From Latrodectus hesperus (lineage: Eukaryota; Arthropoda; Arachnida; Araneae; Theridiidae), in assembly GCA_037975125.1 (NCBI GenBank), contig CM075857.1:24833207-24897206 (forward strand): a stretch of 64,000 nt of DNA, in the 5' to 3' direction. Shown piece after piece: positions 50,270-64,000 of the stretch (position 1 is its first letter; each line of letters begins with the position of its first letter). The notes below the pieces were generated by a model that was given only the letters and a program-made list of their open reading frames with translations, did no database searches and was not told where the DNA came from. The position numbers and the translations under genes were made by a program.

Positions 50270-50450
50270 TTCAGGAGGACTTTTAACAGATAGTGCCCCA
50301 AGGGAGGAAACCTTGAAAACTTTCAAGCACCCATCCAGGCTCAGAAGCATGCTGTAAGCAGAATTGGGATTCATGTTCAACATTATCTGGGATTGAATGG
50401 GGGATCTTTCGCTCCGAAGATTATTGGACTAAGACACGGTAATTTATCTA
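50270..50450 (-). mobile_element. Family E SINE-like fragment
   Basis: It shares aggaggactttt, gggaggaaacc, gcacccatcc and ggatctttcgctccgaag with the other family E copies, in minus orientation. Confidence 0.5.
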
Positions 50451-50504
50451 TTTGCCTGACACTATGAATTTTCACCTATCGATTACAAAATTATTTCATG
50501 TCTT

Positions 50505-50745
50505 AGAGGGTGACCACGTCGTACTCTCCTTCACTGGGTTGCTGGATCTCCGTGGGTTGGGGACGTGTCCACGTTAATATGTGACGTCCAAAGTCCTTCC
50601 GCTGGTGTGGTGTGGATGTGGAGAGGAGAGTGCCAGCTCGGGTGTGACCTCGTCACCTGAGCGTGGTTCAAAATGAGGAGGCACTTGGTGATGGGCGAGT
50701 ATTCCAAACCCGTTAACCTAAAGGCACAGTCCGGGTCTCGCCTGC
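50505..50745 (-). repeat. Interspersed repeat R, copy 2
   Basis: The reverse complement of this segment matches 10925-11135 for about 200 bp. It is sandwiched between a family E and a family F SINE copy. Confidence 0.65.
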
Positions 50746-50759
50746 ACCGCTATGTATGT

Positions 50760-51075
50760 ATGTTGTTGTTACTACACCAGAATACTTATCTTTACCAAAC
50801 CATAACCATAGTTAGGCTCTAGCAGTTAAAAGGAAACGGTCGGGGGTCTTTATCATTTAGAAGCAGGGACCAAACAGAAGACTCCGCATTGCTTGACCTC
50901 TCACCGCCAGAAGTATCATTTCATCTGGAGGACATTGCGGCCATGACTTATATATATTTAACGTGCCTCATCCACCTTTAATGAGAATGACGGTTATTCG
51001 GTTAAGTCGGGATTCCAACTCACTATCTTCTGATCAGAAGAACAATGTCTAAACCAGCCAGGCTACTGTGGTCTT
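50760..51075 (-). mobile_element. tRNA-derived SINE, family F, copy 2
   Basis: It matches 17989-18304 in the same orientation, with a gttgttgtt tail at the plus-strand left end. No clean target duplication was found. Confidence 0.65.
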
Positions 51076-54000
51076 TAATGCCTTGTAGAATATATCCTAA
51101 TATATTTCTGGTTATAAGCAATCTTTGAATATCAGTTACGAATTCCTTTTTGGGTGGATTTTTTCAACACACAACTGTTTTATACTCTTGAGTCATAAGG
51201 AATGAAACTCAGACACTCAACTTTTTGCCAGATGTATCAGTATAAATCAGAAATAAAAGATTGATCTTTTATTGAGCAGTAGCCAAGATCGAACCTGAGA
51301 CTTCGACTTCTGAAAACGGTCTTATTACTTGGTCTCTAATATGATTCTCCCTTTAGAAATCTCATTTATATCTGTTACTATTTAGATATAATAAATTATT
51401 TGTCCCTTTTCAATAATGCTTAATCCATAATGTAAATAATAACAATCATTTCTAGATTATATTTGATTACATCGAACACTGCTCCTTTCAAATTATATTA
51501 TATACTTGGTATTATATACTTGGTATTATATACTTGTTATAAATTTTACGAATAAGTATCTGTTTTAACTTTGCTGGACATCAGAAGTATGCAATAACAA
51601 CGAATCAGGATAGTTTCAAGATTAACATTTTGAATGAAAAATTGAAACATTCATACTTGAATTTGATTGAAAGATACAAAAATAAACGAGATACTAATTC
51701 TGTTCATCCTAAAATTCATTGTGATTTTTATATATAGCTTAGTTTAAAAACAATGTGTAGCAGACTAAATCAGAATTTGTAAGATGAACATCAGATTAGA
51801 CTCCAAACTTTAAAAAAAGTTTAAAACTTTTTATTTTAAATTACAATAAATAAGGCTAATAATTTCGTTGATCTCTTGGAGTGCTTAATTTAACTAGGCC
51901 TTGTGCAGATTTATAAAAAGTTTAAATAAGTTTCTTAAAATATGATATAAAAATTTTAGACAAGCCATAACAGTCAGTTTTTTTTGGGGGGGGGTGAGGG
52001 TTAATTTTCTTCTAGTGAGACACAAGTTTTCAGAATCTCAAAATCGTGAAACAAATCGTAAAAAATATTAAGATTCAAAAATTGAATGCCTGTTTTTTAA
52101 CTTTAATCCATAGAATTCCTAATTAAGGAACGTATTAATTTAAAATTTTAACGAGAAAATTTTTATTGGAACTAAAAAAAGCATTCATAAAACCTTATTC
52201 AATATTTTTCATATATAGAACATTCATTTTAATCCAATTCAGAATATTTATATTTACATAATATATTTTAAATTAGTTTCTTAAAGTTATTACGTAAAGA
52301 ATTAGATATTAAAGCGGTTGCATTGTAATATTCCCCCTGGGAGATCCTACTTTAAGATTAGAAGTTATTAAATTACTATGAAAAATATAAATTATATTTC
52401 CTTCTTTGGAAATTAATTTAGACAAGATTAAGTTTTTTAATGAAGGACACGTTTCTAAATTTAATCATAAAAAAGAAACAAACATTTTAAAGGCAAATTG
52501 TTAAGTAAAATAATTATTCATTTCACAAATTATAATTTTCTAAATACAAATATGAAAAATTATTTGTGTGTTATGCTAGTTAGAGAGAGCGAGAGTATAT
52601 ATTTTATGTTTGTCTAAGAAATTTTTTTGAGTGAGTGAAAGATGAAACTAATTATTATTTTATCTGTATATTAATTGAAATCTGAAACTATATATATATA
52701 TGTATAAAGTAGTTAAAATTATATGAATTACTTTTTTAAAACGTTGACGGAAAAAGATAGAGCATTTAAATTAATTTAACATAAAGAATAAAATGTTTAT
52801 TGCGTAGAAAATTTTTCGATAACCCTTTAACTTAGGGGGTAAAGAAACGGGGAATAGCAGGGGGGAAGATAAAAAAAAAAGGGCCCTGAAGTAGAAGAAA
52901 CTCTTCCATCTGTGTGGAGACGATAGAAATTCGTGAGAAAATATATCGGAGAACGAGAAGTTCAATATGATTTACTGTCCTTTTTTTACCCCAGCGAGTA
53001 GAAAGCAATCAATCTAGATTTTCAAAATTAAGACAGATTATATTTGTAATCTTTCAAGCATTTTCTTTTAAACTTTTAAATTTTTTATTTCATTTTTTAT
53101 ACTCTTATCTTAAAGGACTTAGCTCATTAAGCATGATTTAAACTTTTGGGGGGTTCCTAAAAAACATTTTATAGCTTTTCACAAATGAATTTATTATTTT
53201 TTATTGTAATATAAATAATTTTTATGTATAATTTACATGGTTGACATTTGATTATAACTATAACCCAATTATGTTATTTTTTAATTTTGGGAAAATAAAT
53301 TTAATTAAAAAATGATTACTTGGAAAAGGTAACCTAAATTAGTTGAGTTAAATATTATTTTAATTAATTAAACCTAAAGGAAAATTAAGCTTTAATGTTT
53401 TATATTTTTCTCAAAAATTTTATTTCCTTGCGAATAGAAGTAAAAACTTTAATATGCTAATATAGATAAGACAAACTAGTATTCCATATTATCTATATAT
53501 ATTATTACACAAAATAGATTTTCACACTTTTCAATTATCTGATGCAAATTCGAATAAATACCATAAATTTGGAAATTTAAAATATTATTACCACAGTTAT
53601 GATTACATTTGAAAATTCTATTATTGCATTTATCTTAAGTAACAGTTTTGCTAAAGATTATCTTAGAAACCAAAGTAAGTGTATTTTGTTATTTGTCAAT
53701 AATATCTTTTTCTGAATTTGAAAAAAATAATCTGTGTTTTCCATTTAGGGGTGCTTGAATTTCTTGTGTTATCACGTAATATGGCAACATTTATTGAGTT
53801 ATTGTATAATATTGGTAATATGATTGATATGGTTACATGTAAAGACTCGCGTCATACAAGTTGAGAAACTGTTGAATTGAAGAAGTAAATATTCATGAAT
53901 AAAAATATTACTTTAAAAACAAGATAAGACTGTTTAATTTATTCTTCTGAATTTGAAAGACAATTCCTATGAGTTAGTGGTTTTTAATGGAGGTACTAGA

Positions 54001-55354
54001 ACTTTCTATGGTTATTTAGTGATATGGTTTGAAAATAATCGTGATAGTAATGATTAATTCCTAGAAATAAAGTAAATTCGAAAACAGTATTTTAGATTTT
54101 TACTATTATAAAGAGATTTATATAAAATCACGATGGTTAATTAGTGGTAAAGAAATTGATAGATTGATATAAAACAAAAAAAAAAAACATTAGAATATCA
54201 TAGGCAACTAGAATGAAATGATATTTAAAAAGAGCTTCTACAATGCCAAATCTGGATTTTTTTAGTTAAGTTAAATGTTCGAAGAAATCAAATGAACTTA
54301 AATTAATAAAACATAATTTTCTTTAGTTTAAGTTCATCAAATTTTACTCATTAAGTTCTTTAATGAGTTAAGATACCCACATTAAATGATATGAAATACA
54401 TAATTTCTTTAAAAGAATACAAATGTAATTCAGTATAAATTCTAAATATTAATTTAAAATTATAAATTTTTATTTTAAATTATCAATCGATAACTTAAGT
54501 TTTGTTTAAAAAGTTATGTTAATGATTCTAATCAATTCAAATTTAATGAATAAATGACAAATTTTCTATGAAAAGGAACTATATGTAAATTAAATCATAA
54601 ATCTAAAAATAATTCTCAAATGGTTTTTAAGAAACTTATTAGTTAAAATTTTTCTTCTAATATTGAAAAAAATATTTTGAAAAGAAAATTTACATCTTGT
54701 AATAGCCATGAGGAGATAAAATGCAGTTTATATCTCATAAATTTGATGAATATTTTATTTTATATGAATCTTTTAGTTTATATATTTGATATAAAAAGTA
54801 AAATATATAAAAGTATATAAAAAAGTCAACATTGTCTAAAATTATAGTATTATAGAAAATGGAGGCAATAGTACTTAAACTTATTCTATATACAAAAAAG
54901 TATTATTTAATTGTTTTGCCAACCTTAAAGAAAAGTTTCAAAGTGCATACTGAATTAAAATGATATTCGTTTTATTTGAAGAGCAGTATATTGTTATATT
55001 TAAAAATAAGTGCGCGTGTTCATATTGAAATATAAGAACTTGAAAATTCAAATAAATAATTATTTTTGAGGTTTTATATTCAGTTTTTGTAACAATTAGC
55101 TTATTATAAAATAGTACTAAAGTACCAAATGATGCATAATCTTGGTAAAATAAAATTTGTATGTTTTGCAATTCTTTTGCTTCATTTAAATTTTTTAATA
55201 AGATTCGATAGAATGAATATTAAGTCCATTGGGAGAAAAACTATTCATGCAAGTGTCAAAGAGAAATTATATCCATATCAGTATCATATCACAGCAAGGG
55301 AAGCTGATTTTCCGAAAATCCCGAATCTATAAACCAAACAATCAATTTAGTAAA
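51076..55354. other. AT-rich sequence with minor repeats
   Basis: A 15-bp unit (ttggtattatatact) repeats about three times near 51497-51540. A family C-like fragment (gagaaactgttgaattga) occurs near 53860. A GC-richer patch lies at 52820-52925. No gene is supported. Confidence 0.4.
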
Positions 55355-55668
55355 AATCTACTTAAATGATATTTAGGTAAGTTTAGATGTTCATTTATGT
55401 AAATGTCACACCTAAACTTATCTAAATAGTATCCAAACGAGATAATATTAAAGTAAGTTATGGATAATGTCACAGAGAGAGATTATATTTTAATTAAACT
55501 CATAAACCTATCTCAATTGATATTTAGGTAAATTTAGGTATTACTTCTATTAAAAAATTCACATGCACACACCTAAACTTAGCTAAGCAATATCTAACTG
55601 GATAATATTTCAGTAAGTTACAGATAATGTCACGCACACGCATATTATTTTAATTAAATTTAAACTTA
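55355..55668. repeat. Older, diverged repeat units of roughly 150-160 bp
   Basis: The landmark gatatttaggta recurs at about 55369, 55520 and 55677. Within the units, ctaaacttatctaaat is nearly the reverse complement of atttaggtaagtttag, so each unit could fold. Confidence 0.6.
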
Positions 55669-56040
55669 TCTCAAATGATATTTAGGTATTAACTGTGGTA
55701 ATAGCTACTCTTAAACATAGCTAATCAAAATCTCAAATGATATTTAGGTATTAACTGTGGTAATAGCTACTCTTAAACATAGCTAATCAAAATCTCAAAT
55801 GATATTTAGGTATTAACTGTGGTAATAGCTACTCTTAAACATAGCTAATCAAAACCTCAAATGATATTTAGGTATTAACTGTGGTAATAGCTACTCTTAA
55901 ACATAGCTAATCAAAATCTCAAATGATATTTAGGTATTAACTGTGGTAATAGCTACTCTTAAACATAGCTAATCAAAATCTCAAATGATATTTAGGTATT
56001 AACTGTGGTAATAGCTACTCTTAAACATAGCTAATCAAAA
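55669..56040. repeat. 62-bp minisatellite, six copies
   Basis: Units start at 55669, 55731, 55793, 55855, 55917 and 55979 and fill exactly 372 bp. They are almost identical (one visible T-to-C change near 55855). The unit includes gatatttaggtattaactg and grew out of the older repeat to its left. Confidence 0.98.
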
Positions 56041-56159
56041 TCTAAATTAAATAATGTAGTTCAATGATGTTAATGTGTGAATTAAAGATGCCATATTAAT
56101 TTTGAATTGAATTTCTTTTGAGAATTCGTTTCAAACAAGATATCGTTCGTTTTAGTCAA

Positions 56160-56480
56160 AATAAAAGATGCTGTAGCCCTGAATGCACCTGAAGGTGTCT
56201 TTGACCTGCCGGTGTACCTACTTCTTCCCCCCGTGCCGCCCGACCCCTCGGGCGACCGACAATGAAAGCGAGGCGAGGGTGCTAAATATAGTTTTATGCG
56301 TGGGGATCGGCGTAGGAAAGAGTGGACATACGTAATAACAGAATAATATAGCGGAAGCAGTGAATTTCTCCGGCCCAGGTACCGTTAGGGCTTGCAGGAA
56401 GAGGTGTGGGGGGCAAGAAAAGAGAAGATTTTCCACAGGGATGGTTGATTATTGGCCGCTCCTTTCCTGACGACATGATA
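56160..56480. other. GC-rich unique island
   Basis: About 320 bp of GC-rich, non-repeated DNA directly beside the minisatellite. Frames on the minus strand lack recognised domains. Candidate regulatory or untranslated sequence. Confidence 0.3.
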
Positions 56481-57996
56481 CAGCGGATGGGGACGCTGCT
56501 TTATGACGGGATTTTGTTCTTAATGGATGCTGTAAAATTTTAAAGTGGAAGGGAAGTCCACAAGGCCATCAGTCGGAACAGTAGTCAGTGATTCCATTCG
56601 AATTTGTGATACCACTTAAAATATTTATGATTATCTTATAAAATCATAAATTCCCTTTTAATCAGAGAATGTTATGTATTTAATAAATTTTATACCACAA
56701 GTCATTGCTACAAATCGCTATACATTACCTAAATCATTTGAAGTATCGCATTTTTATAACAGTTTACCTTCTGTTTTAGTTTTTCCATTTTTAATTTTTT
56801 AATCGTAGGTTTCGTATGTTAGTATATATTGTAATAAATTAGGTTAGAAGTTCTTAAATTCAAGACACGATATTATTTATATTACTGTGTTTACAGTCGT
56901 TTTAATAACTTCATTTGTATTTGCAGTATTTGAAATATTTATGATAATCTTATGCAATTATAAATTCACTTCCCTGCACAAAATGTTATTGAATCATTTT
57001 TATTTCCTAAACCCTTATAAATTACCTTCCTTGATTATCTCAGATATTGCATTACGTGGAACAGCGTACCATTTAATTTATATTGTTACCATTTTCATAT
57101 TTTAATTTTTTATTTATACATTTTTACATGTTAGTGAATATATATTATGATAAAGCTAAGGGGAGTTCTTTAGTCTACAAGAGGCATTGTTTTTTAGTTC
57201 TTCTTTTAACAGTAATTAATATTTCAGTTTAAAATTATCACAATTCCACTTAAAATATTTATGATTATCTTATGAAAAGACATAAACTCACTTTCATGAG
57301 TAAAATGTAATTGAGAGTATGATGATATATTACAAATCTTTGTTAAAAATCACTATTGATTACCCTAATAATCTTAGATATCGTGTTATATGCAACAACA
57401 TAACCTTAATTTTAATTTTACCAGTTTTGTTAGTTTTTTCATTTATAGATTTTACAAGTTATAAAACACATTCTATATTTAAATTAGACGGAAAATCCTT
57501 AGTACAGTATTATTTGCAGTTTCTTTTAAATGCCAATTATAATTTTGATTGAACTTATGATTATCTTTGAAATTGTAAATTTGCTTACATGTATGAAATG
57601 TTGTGCTTAACATGATCTTATATTACAAATCATTATATACTATGCTAATGATTTTAGGTAAAATATTATATGCAATACTATATATTTCACATTTAGTTTT
57701 ACTATTCTGCTTCAATTTTTCATTCATAAGTTTCATGTGTTGATGAATATATATCGTAACAAATTAGATTAGAAATATTGGTCCACATATTAATTTTTAA
57801 TTTTTTTATAACAGTAATGAATAATTCCTTTTTAATTTATCATAGTTTAATTTATAAAACCTTTATGTGAGTGTTTATCTTGGGAAATCATGGGCTCTCT
57901 TTCATGTACAAAACACATTACATGATTTTATTTTACCAACTGCTATAACAAATCATTATACGTCGTCATCTTGATTGTTTTATAAATACAGTATTA

Positions 57997-58889
57997 TTAG
58001 GTTGGTGCGTATGAAATGTCGGATTCTCTTTACATGCGGACGTTTTCCTCCCTGTTTTCGTTATACTTTTGTATTTGGCATAACCTCATTCATACTCGTA
58101 TTGTCCATTGCCAGAGACTCATTTCAGCAAAATAGGTTTTCTCGAAGGTCTTCCCTTTTTTATTTCTTTTGAGTTTATTGCCGATATGAATTCTGCCGAC
58201 ATTCGCGTCATTTTCTTATATGAGTACAAACTTGGTAATAGTGCTGCAAAAGCTGCACGCAACATAAACCAAGCGTTTGGAGAGAATACGGTTAACGATC
58301 GGAAAGTGCAGCGTTGGTTCGAAACATTTCGGACTGGCGATTTTTCACTGCAAAATGAGCCGCGCGGAAGACCCAAAACGTCTGTGAAGAATGATGACCT
58401 GAAGGCTCTAGTGGAAGCGGATCCAGCCGTATCCACGAGGGAACTTGCTATCAGGATGAAAGTTGACCACACAACGATATTGAGACACCTTTCTGAGATT
58501 GGCAAGGTTAAGAAGATGGACAAGTGGGTACCGCACGCACTGACAGAGCGAAATAAGCTGGATCGGTTAAACGTATGCTCATCATTGCAGCATCCACCCT
58601 ATTCACCGGATCTCTCGCCGACCGATTTTCATTTTTTCAAGCATTTAGAGCTGTTTTTAAGGGGCAAACACTATGAAAATGAAGACAGCCTAAAAAACTC
58701 GATATCAGAGTTTATTAATTCTAAAGACCAAAATTTTTTTAAGACAGGCATCTACGCTTTAAAATCTCGTTGGGAGAAGTGTATTGAAGCGAATGGAGCA
58801 TACTTTGATTGAATAAACAGCTTTTGAAGAAAGATATGCAGTTTTATACAATCACTTAAGAATCCGACATTTCATACGCACCAACCTAA
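57997..58889 (+). mobile_element. Internally deleted mariner element, copy 3
   Basis: 893 bp with intact inverted ends and TA at 57995-57996 and 58890-58891. It has the same internal deletion as copies 1 and 2 and lies inside the ~310-bp satellite array. Confidence 0.97.
58186..58812 (+). CDS. Truncated mariner transposase, 208 codons, catalytic core deleted
   Basis: Same architecture as the frame at 8550-9176: DNA-binding half intact, first two catalytic Asp missing, YSPDLSPTDFHFF tail and GAYFD end present. The start was chosen at the MNSADIR methionine. It differs from copy 2 by Ile-to-Lys after NSAA and Lys-to-Thr in the WFETFRTGD segment; both frames stay open. It cannot cut DNA, but could bind the family's terminal repeats if expressed. 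That activity is inferred from the domain content only. Confidence 0.85.
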   Translation: MNSADIRVIFLYEYKLGNSAAKAARNINQAFGENTVNDRKVQRWFETFRTGDFSLQNEPRGRPKTSVKNDDLKALVEADPAVSTRELAIRMKVDHTTILRHLSEIGKVKKMDKWVPHALTERNKLDRLNVCSSLQHPPYSPDLSPTDFHFFKHLELFLRGKHYENEDSLKNSISEFINSKDQNFFKTGIYALKSRWEKCIEANGAYFD

Positions 58890-59080
58890 TAGAATACCGT
58901 TTACTTTATTTGGTACTATTTTTACCTTAATTTTTCATTTATGGGCTCTGCATGCTAATAAGCTTATATTTTGTTTGAATTAATTGAATTAATTCATCTT
59001 TAAATGTTTTGATTAGATTATCATAAATATGTTCAAATCAAATATATTTCATTACCACTTGAAAATCATATTCTATGCCA

Positions 59081-60719
<1,639 letters not shown>

Positions 60720-61202
60720 TTATTCACCTTCGTGAAAGTAGGTTTAAATCGAATATTAATAAAAAAAACTATGTTATGAACGAAATGAGTGCGTTTTATT
60801 AAAATCAAATAAAGAGCATTTTTTTTTAATTTTAAAAAACTCATACAAATGTTACTAAAAAGCATTTCATTTTAAATAAATAAGCACAAAAACACTTTTA
60901 TTACATGTTTATTCACTGTAGGAGCTATCTGAATGACGTTCCACCGACATATTTTTTAGCATAATATTCAAAGGTCAATAATATAATTTATAATAAGAAC
61001 ACAATATATATTGATTCAATGTGCAAACGTATGCGAAATTGATTGTCAACTGTATAGATCACTATAAATGTCGCAGTACAGAAAAGTATAACGTGGGGAA
61101 TCAATGCATTATATGGGGGAAAACAAGTGTTATACGAGGGACATGAAATCGCGCAACATGAAAACGAGTTATAAAAGTACCGTGTTATAAGAAGCATTAC
61201 TG
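60720..61202 (-). mobile_element. Pogo/Tigger-like MITE, copy 2 (one end lost)
   Basis: It matches copy 1 (11204-11825) in reverse orientation. Shared blocks include tttattcactgtaggagc, attttcaaaggtcaata-type sequence, gtgttatacgaggga and the terminus accgtgttataagaa..attactg next to TA at 61203-61204. The left terminus is not recognisable, so that end is truncated or diverged. Confidence 0.7.
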
Positions 61203-61571
61203 TATATCTTTGCCAGCTATTAGTAACTTTTGAATTTAATAGTTAAAAAAGCTATTGTTATTGAATTAAAAAAGCTATTGCATTTCAATTTAAATTTATA
61301 AAAATATTATTTTTAATCAACTTAATAGAATATACAATATATGTAATAATTTAAACAACATCAATAAGCAAATAAATAGACAAGAAACATATTTTAACTC
61401 ATAATGGCATTCCAACTAAATTTATTGAACGCTATTTGGTAGTAGAGTATTGTTTATAAGAGTGAAATATAAGGCGTAGTTTTATACTACAGAAGGGTCA
61501 CCCAAGCCTTGAAGGTCTTATAAGAAGCTTGAAATGCCGATAGTGTTTACACTTAGTCGCTAATTTATGTA

Positions 61572-61577
61572 TTTATT
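61572..61577 (-). promoter_or_regulatory. AATAAA polyadenylation signal
   Basis: AATAAA on the minus strand about 80 nt after the stop of the ORF at 61658-62005, a normal distance. The hexamer is common in AT-rich DNA. Confidence 0.3.
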
Positions 61578-61657
61578 TGGCTTACATATAGTATTTGGTG
61601 AGGTTCTTGCAGATTTGGACTTGTATTTGGATATGGTTTTAATTTGATTATTATAAA

Positions 61658-62005
61658 TTAAATGTATTTTGGCAACATTGGATTTTGACTTATATATTTT
61701 AGATTAAATTCTACTTCTTTTATTCTGGCTTGATATTTTGGTTTGAACTTTTGGTATGGCTTTGGGGTGTACTGGCTTCTCTCTTTTAAGACTATGTCTT
61801 GGGCCATTGCAGAAAAGCCATAATTTGTGCCAATGTGGTCAACACCCCCTGACGAAGCTGGCCATGTTGGTACTTCACTCCATTTTATATCTATCTTTCT
61901 TTGATATTTTCCTTGAAATTTTTCCAAATATTTTTCTTTGAAATTTTTCCAAGTATTTTCAATGTATTGTTTTCCATTTAGTATTTTCAATGTAATATTC
62001 TCCAT
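61658..62005 (-). CDS. Putative small protein, 115 codons, unrecognised
   Basis: A minus-strand frame with an ATG at 62005 and a stop at 61658. Its composition is unlike the AT-driven noise frames around it: it has Trp at several positions, a distinctive central segment (SEVPTWPASSGGVDHIGTNYG) and a Lys/Tyr/Pro-rich end (YTPKPYQKFKPKYQAR). Near the start KNFKEKYLEKFQGKYQRK contains an internal near-repeat. There is no signal peptide or membrane segment. An in-frame stop lies about 40 nt upstream of the ATG, and ttaacag just upstream could be a splice acceptor, so it may be a complete gene or a last exon. An AATAAA follows at normal distance. I do not recognise the family. It is the best candidate for a host protein in the right half of the window. 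Confidence 0.4.
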   Translation of the reverse strand: MENITLKILNGKQYIENTWKNFKEKYLEKFQGKYQRKIDIKWSEVPTWPASSGGVDHIGTNYGFSAMAQDIVLKERSQYTPKPYQKFKPKYQARIKEVEFNLKYISQNPMLPKYI

Positions 62006-62149
62006 TTGGCATCTTTCATTGTATTTTATAAAATATACTGTTAACTATATCTTAGTAATACTATTTTAGCTGCTTTTGCGCTAAATGTATTGCTAAGCAT
62101 AGATGTTTTTATATATTCTTTTGCTTTTCAGTTCTGTATCTAACCTTGC

Positions 62150-62401
<252 letters not shown>

Positions 62402-62837
62402 CTTTGTATAATGATGGATTTTAAATGGGGTGAGGAATTAATTTGAAAAAGAATAACAAGGAAACGATGAGTGCTTCCGGAAATGCGATTTCTCTCAGAC
62501 ACCTGGTGAGACAACGTCGTTAATCTAAAGAAACAGATCACCAGAATGATTGCATATCAACAAACGCATCTCCATTCTCATCCCAAAAGTCGACAACCGC
62601 TTTCTCGATCAAAACGTCAAAGCGCCCAAAATAGGACGAGACGAAGAAAAAAAAAAAAAAGAAAGAAAAGAAACGGGAAAAAAATTTTCCGTCCTCACTT
62701 TTAGCCTTTTCCTGTTGTTACCAACACCTAACTTTCCATTCCGATAGAGAAATCTTCCACAGATTAATAAAAAAAAATCACCCACCAATAATGAAAATAA
62801 AAACGAAAATCATGCTTGAAAAAAAAATCGAAACCGC

Positions 62838-63120
62838 TATATAACGCATTTCGTTAAATTAGCTCTCTCTTCCCCCACCCCACCACACTTCCTTTCATCT
62901 TGAGCTTCCCGCAACCACCTTCTCGGTGCACCCCACGCCGTAGAGCTTTCTTCCTCGGAGCAGATGCACCACCCCACACACCTGGGAGAAAGAGCCGAGG
63001 AAATCCCACGCTTACGCAACAAGAGAAAAGCGCTAGTGAAAGTAGCGGCACTTTTCCCTTGGCTGACAATCGCCAGCTTGGCATTCTTTCGAGAGCGATG
63101 TGGCGACGGTAGAAGTGGCA
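62838..63120 (+). promoter_or_regulatory. GC-rich island preceded by TATATAA
   Basis: TATATAA at 62838-62844 is followed by about 270 bp of GC-rich unique DNA. The two minus-strand and one plus-strand frames across it lack recognised domains. A promoter or untranslated first exon is possible, but evidence is compositional. Confidence 0.25.
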
Positions 63121-64000
63121 ATGCGATCTCTCTTCGGTAATCTGGATGTTTAATTGTTACTTGGATTCGCTATTAGATTTGATTTCAAGCTTACTTGAAG
63201 CATATTAGACGACGCTTTACAATCAATACAAAAAAGTGTAAAAAACAGTAGAAAAATAATAATTGCTGATAAATATAATTATACCGGAAGTTTTTTTGAC
63301 ATTAATAATTATTAATATATATGTTCTAGTAAGTTAAAAATTACAATAATTGATAGCAGTAGTTAATGACACATGGTTAATTTAACTATTTGATAGTTAA
63401 AAACTGACAGTTTTGTTAAAGTAATATCTAAATAAGCTTTAATGATAAACTAAGAGAAGAGTTAAGCACTTAAGAAATATTAAGATGTGAAATAGCGCGA
63501 TCACAAAAGATTAAATATCCTTAATCTGAATTAAATTGAAGAAATGATAGAAATGTGAGCAAAATTGATAATTTATATTAATATAACTTACATGATAAAA
63601 ATGAGTTATTGAATGTCCTAAGAATTACGTTTTGCGGTAAATAAACAAAATTTTAACACATTTAATATTTTTTTAAATCATTATAATTAGTAAGGTTTAT
63701 AATTAGTTTATAGGTACTGAACTTACTAAAGCAAACTTAAAATAATATAAAAAGCATTAAAATGATTTGATTTAAAGAATTTAACTGAGCATTCACTTTA
63801 AAATGTAAGCATTTAAAGTGTGGAAACAATTTACATACGCAATTTCCAAATGTTAACGCAACCAATTTGTGTTGACACATTTTTTAAATTATTAATGAGG
63901 TATTTTTTTGTTATTAAGTAATAATTTTATTCAAATATTTTGTAAACAAATAACAAAATTCGTGAAAATTCAAAATAGAAATGAACTCATTTATATATTT
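63121..64000. other. AT-rich sequence to window end
   Basis: Nothing supported. Confidence 0.4.

Larger units (their letters stand above)
56600..59080. repeat. Diverged tandem array, about 310-bp period, interrupted by mariner
   Basis: The phrase aaatatttatgattatctta or a variant recurs at about 56617, 56932, 57251, 57556 and 57862. A second landmark (ttagtatatattgtaataaa-type, then ttagattagaa) keeps the same offset in several units. After mariner copy 3 the pattern continues weakly to about 59080. Units are strongly diverged, so the array is old. Confidence 0.65.

Noticed and set aside
55669..56040. CRISPR-like array
   Set aside because: The units are contiguous tandem repeats without unique spacers, in a eukaryotic context.
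62837..63121. 94-codon minus-strand frame as a host protein
   Set aside because: Competing open frames exist on both strands of this GC-rich island and none has a domain or splice context; the openness reflects few AT-rich stop codons.

Overview
This window reads as AT-rich, non-coding-dominated nuclear DNA from an arthropod, most likely an arachnid such as a spider. The organism is an inference. It rests on a low-GC background, long (TA)n arrays, deleted mariner copies, a BEL/Pao retrotransposon relic, pogo/Tigger-type elements and several tRNA-derived SINE families, some with AAC-type tails. There is no bacterial gene organisation, no rRNA gene and no confident functional tRNA gene. Almost everything identifiable is a mobile element or a tandem repeat.

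Layout. 0-12 kb: a LINE 3'-end fragment (681-869), a small inverted-repeat element (2191-2463), a SINE with 9-bp target duplication (3278-3587), a (TA)n array abutting mariner copy 1 (3947-4829, minus), a second SINE (4894-5164), a decayed BEL/Pao element (5380-7460) interrupted by a Ser-tRNA-like SINE, mariner copy 2 (8361-9253, plus), and a 622-bp pogo-like MITE (11204-11825). Next to that MITE is a cysteine-rich, splice-flanked terminal exon on the minus strand (11873-12086), one of two candidate host coding segments. 12-23 kb: SINE relics, GC-richer unique islands and two hairpins, one a perfect 24-bp foldback at 15981-16034. 23-27 kb: a Tigger/pogo element whose transposase gene contains about seven copies of a 200-bp internal tandem repeat. 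30-31.6 kb: a short TIR element split by a LINE-derived element. 37-39 kb: a truncated LINE with 12-bp target duplication, then a promoter-like block with two TGACGTCA sites, CACGTG and TATAAAA. 42.7 kb: a 65-bp-arm foldback. 45 kb: a G-run-rich island. 46.9-48 kb: a SINE split by a second copy of the LINE-derived element. 50-51 kb: a cluster of SINE and repeat copies. 55-59 kb: a 62-bp minisatellite and an older array of roughly 310-bp period, the latter invaded by mariner copy 3 (57997-58889). 60-62.4 kb: two large (TA)n arrays flanking a second copy of the pogo-like MITE and a 115-codon minus-strand ORF (61658-62005), the second candidate host coding segment.

The most coherent biological story is the mariner family. 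Three copies share the same internal deletion, which removes two of the three catalytic aspartates but keeps the DNA-binding half and both termini. Two copies still carry intact 208-codon frames. The family therefore looks like a deletion derivative that spread by using a full-length transposase encoded elsewhere. All names are from pattern recognition; no database search or alignment program was run.
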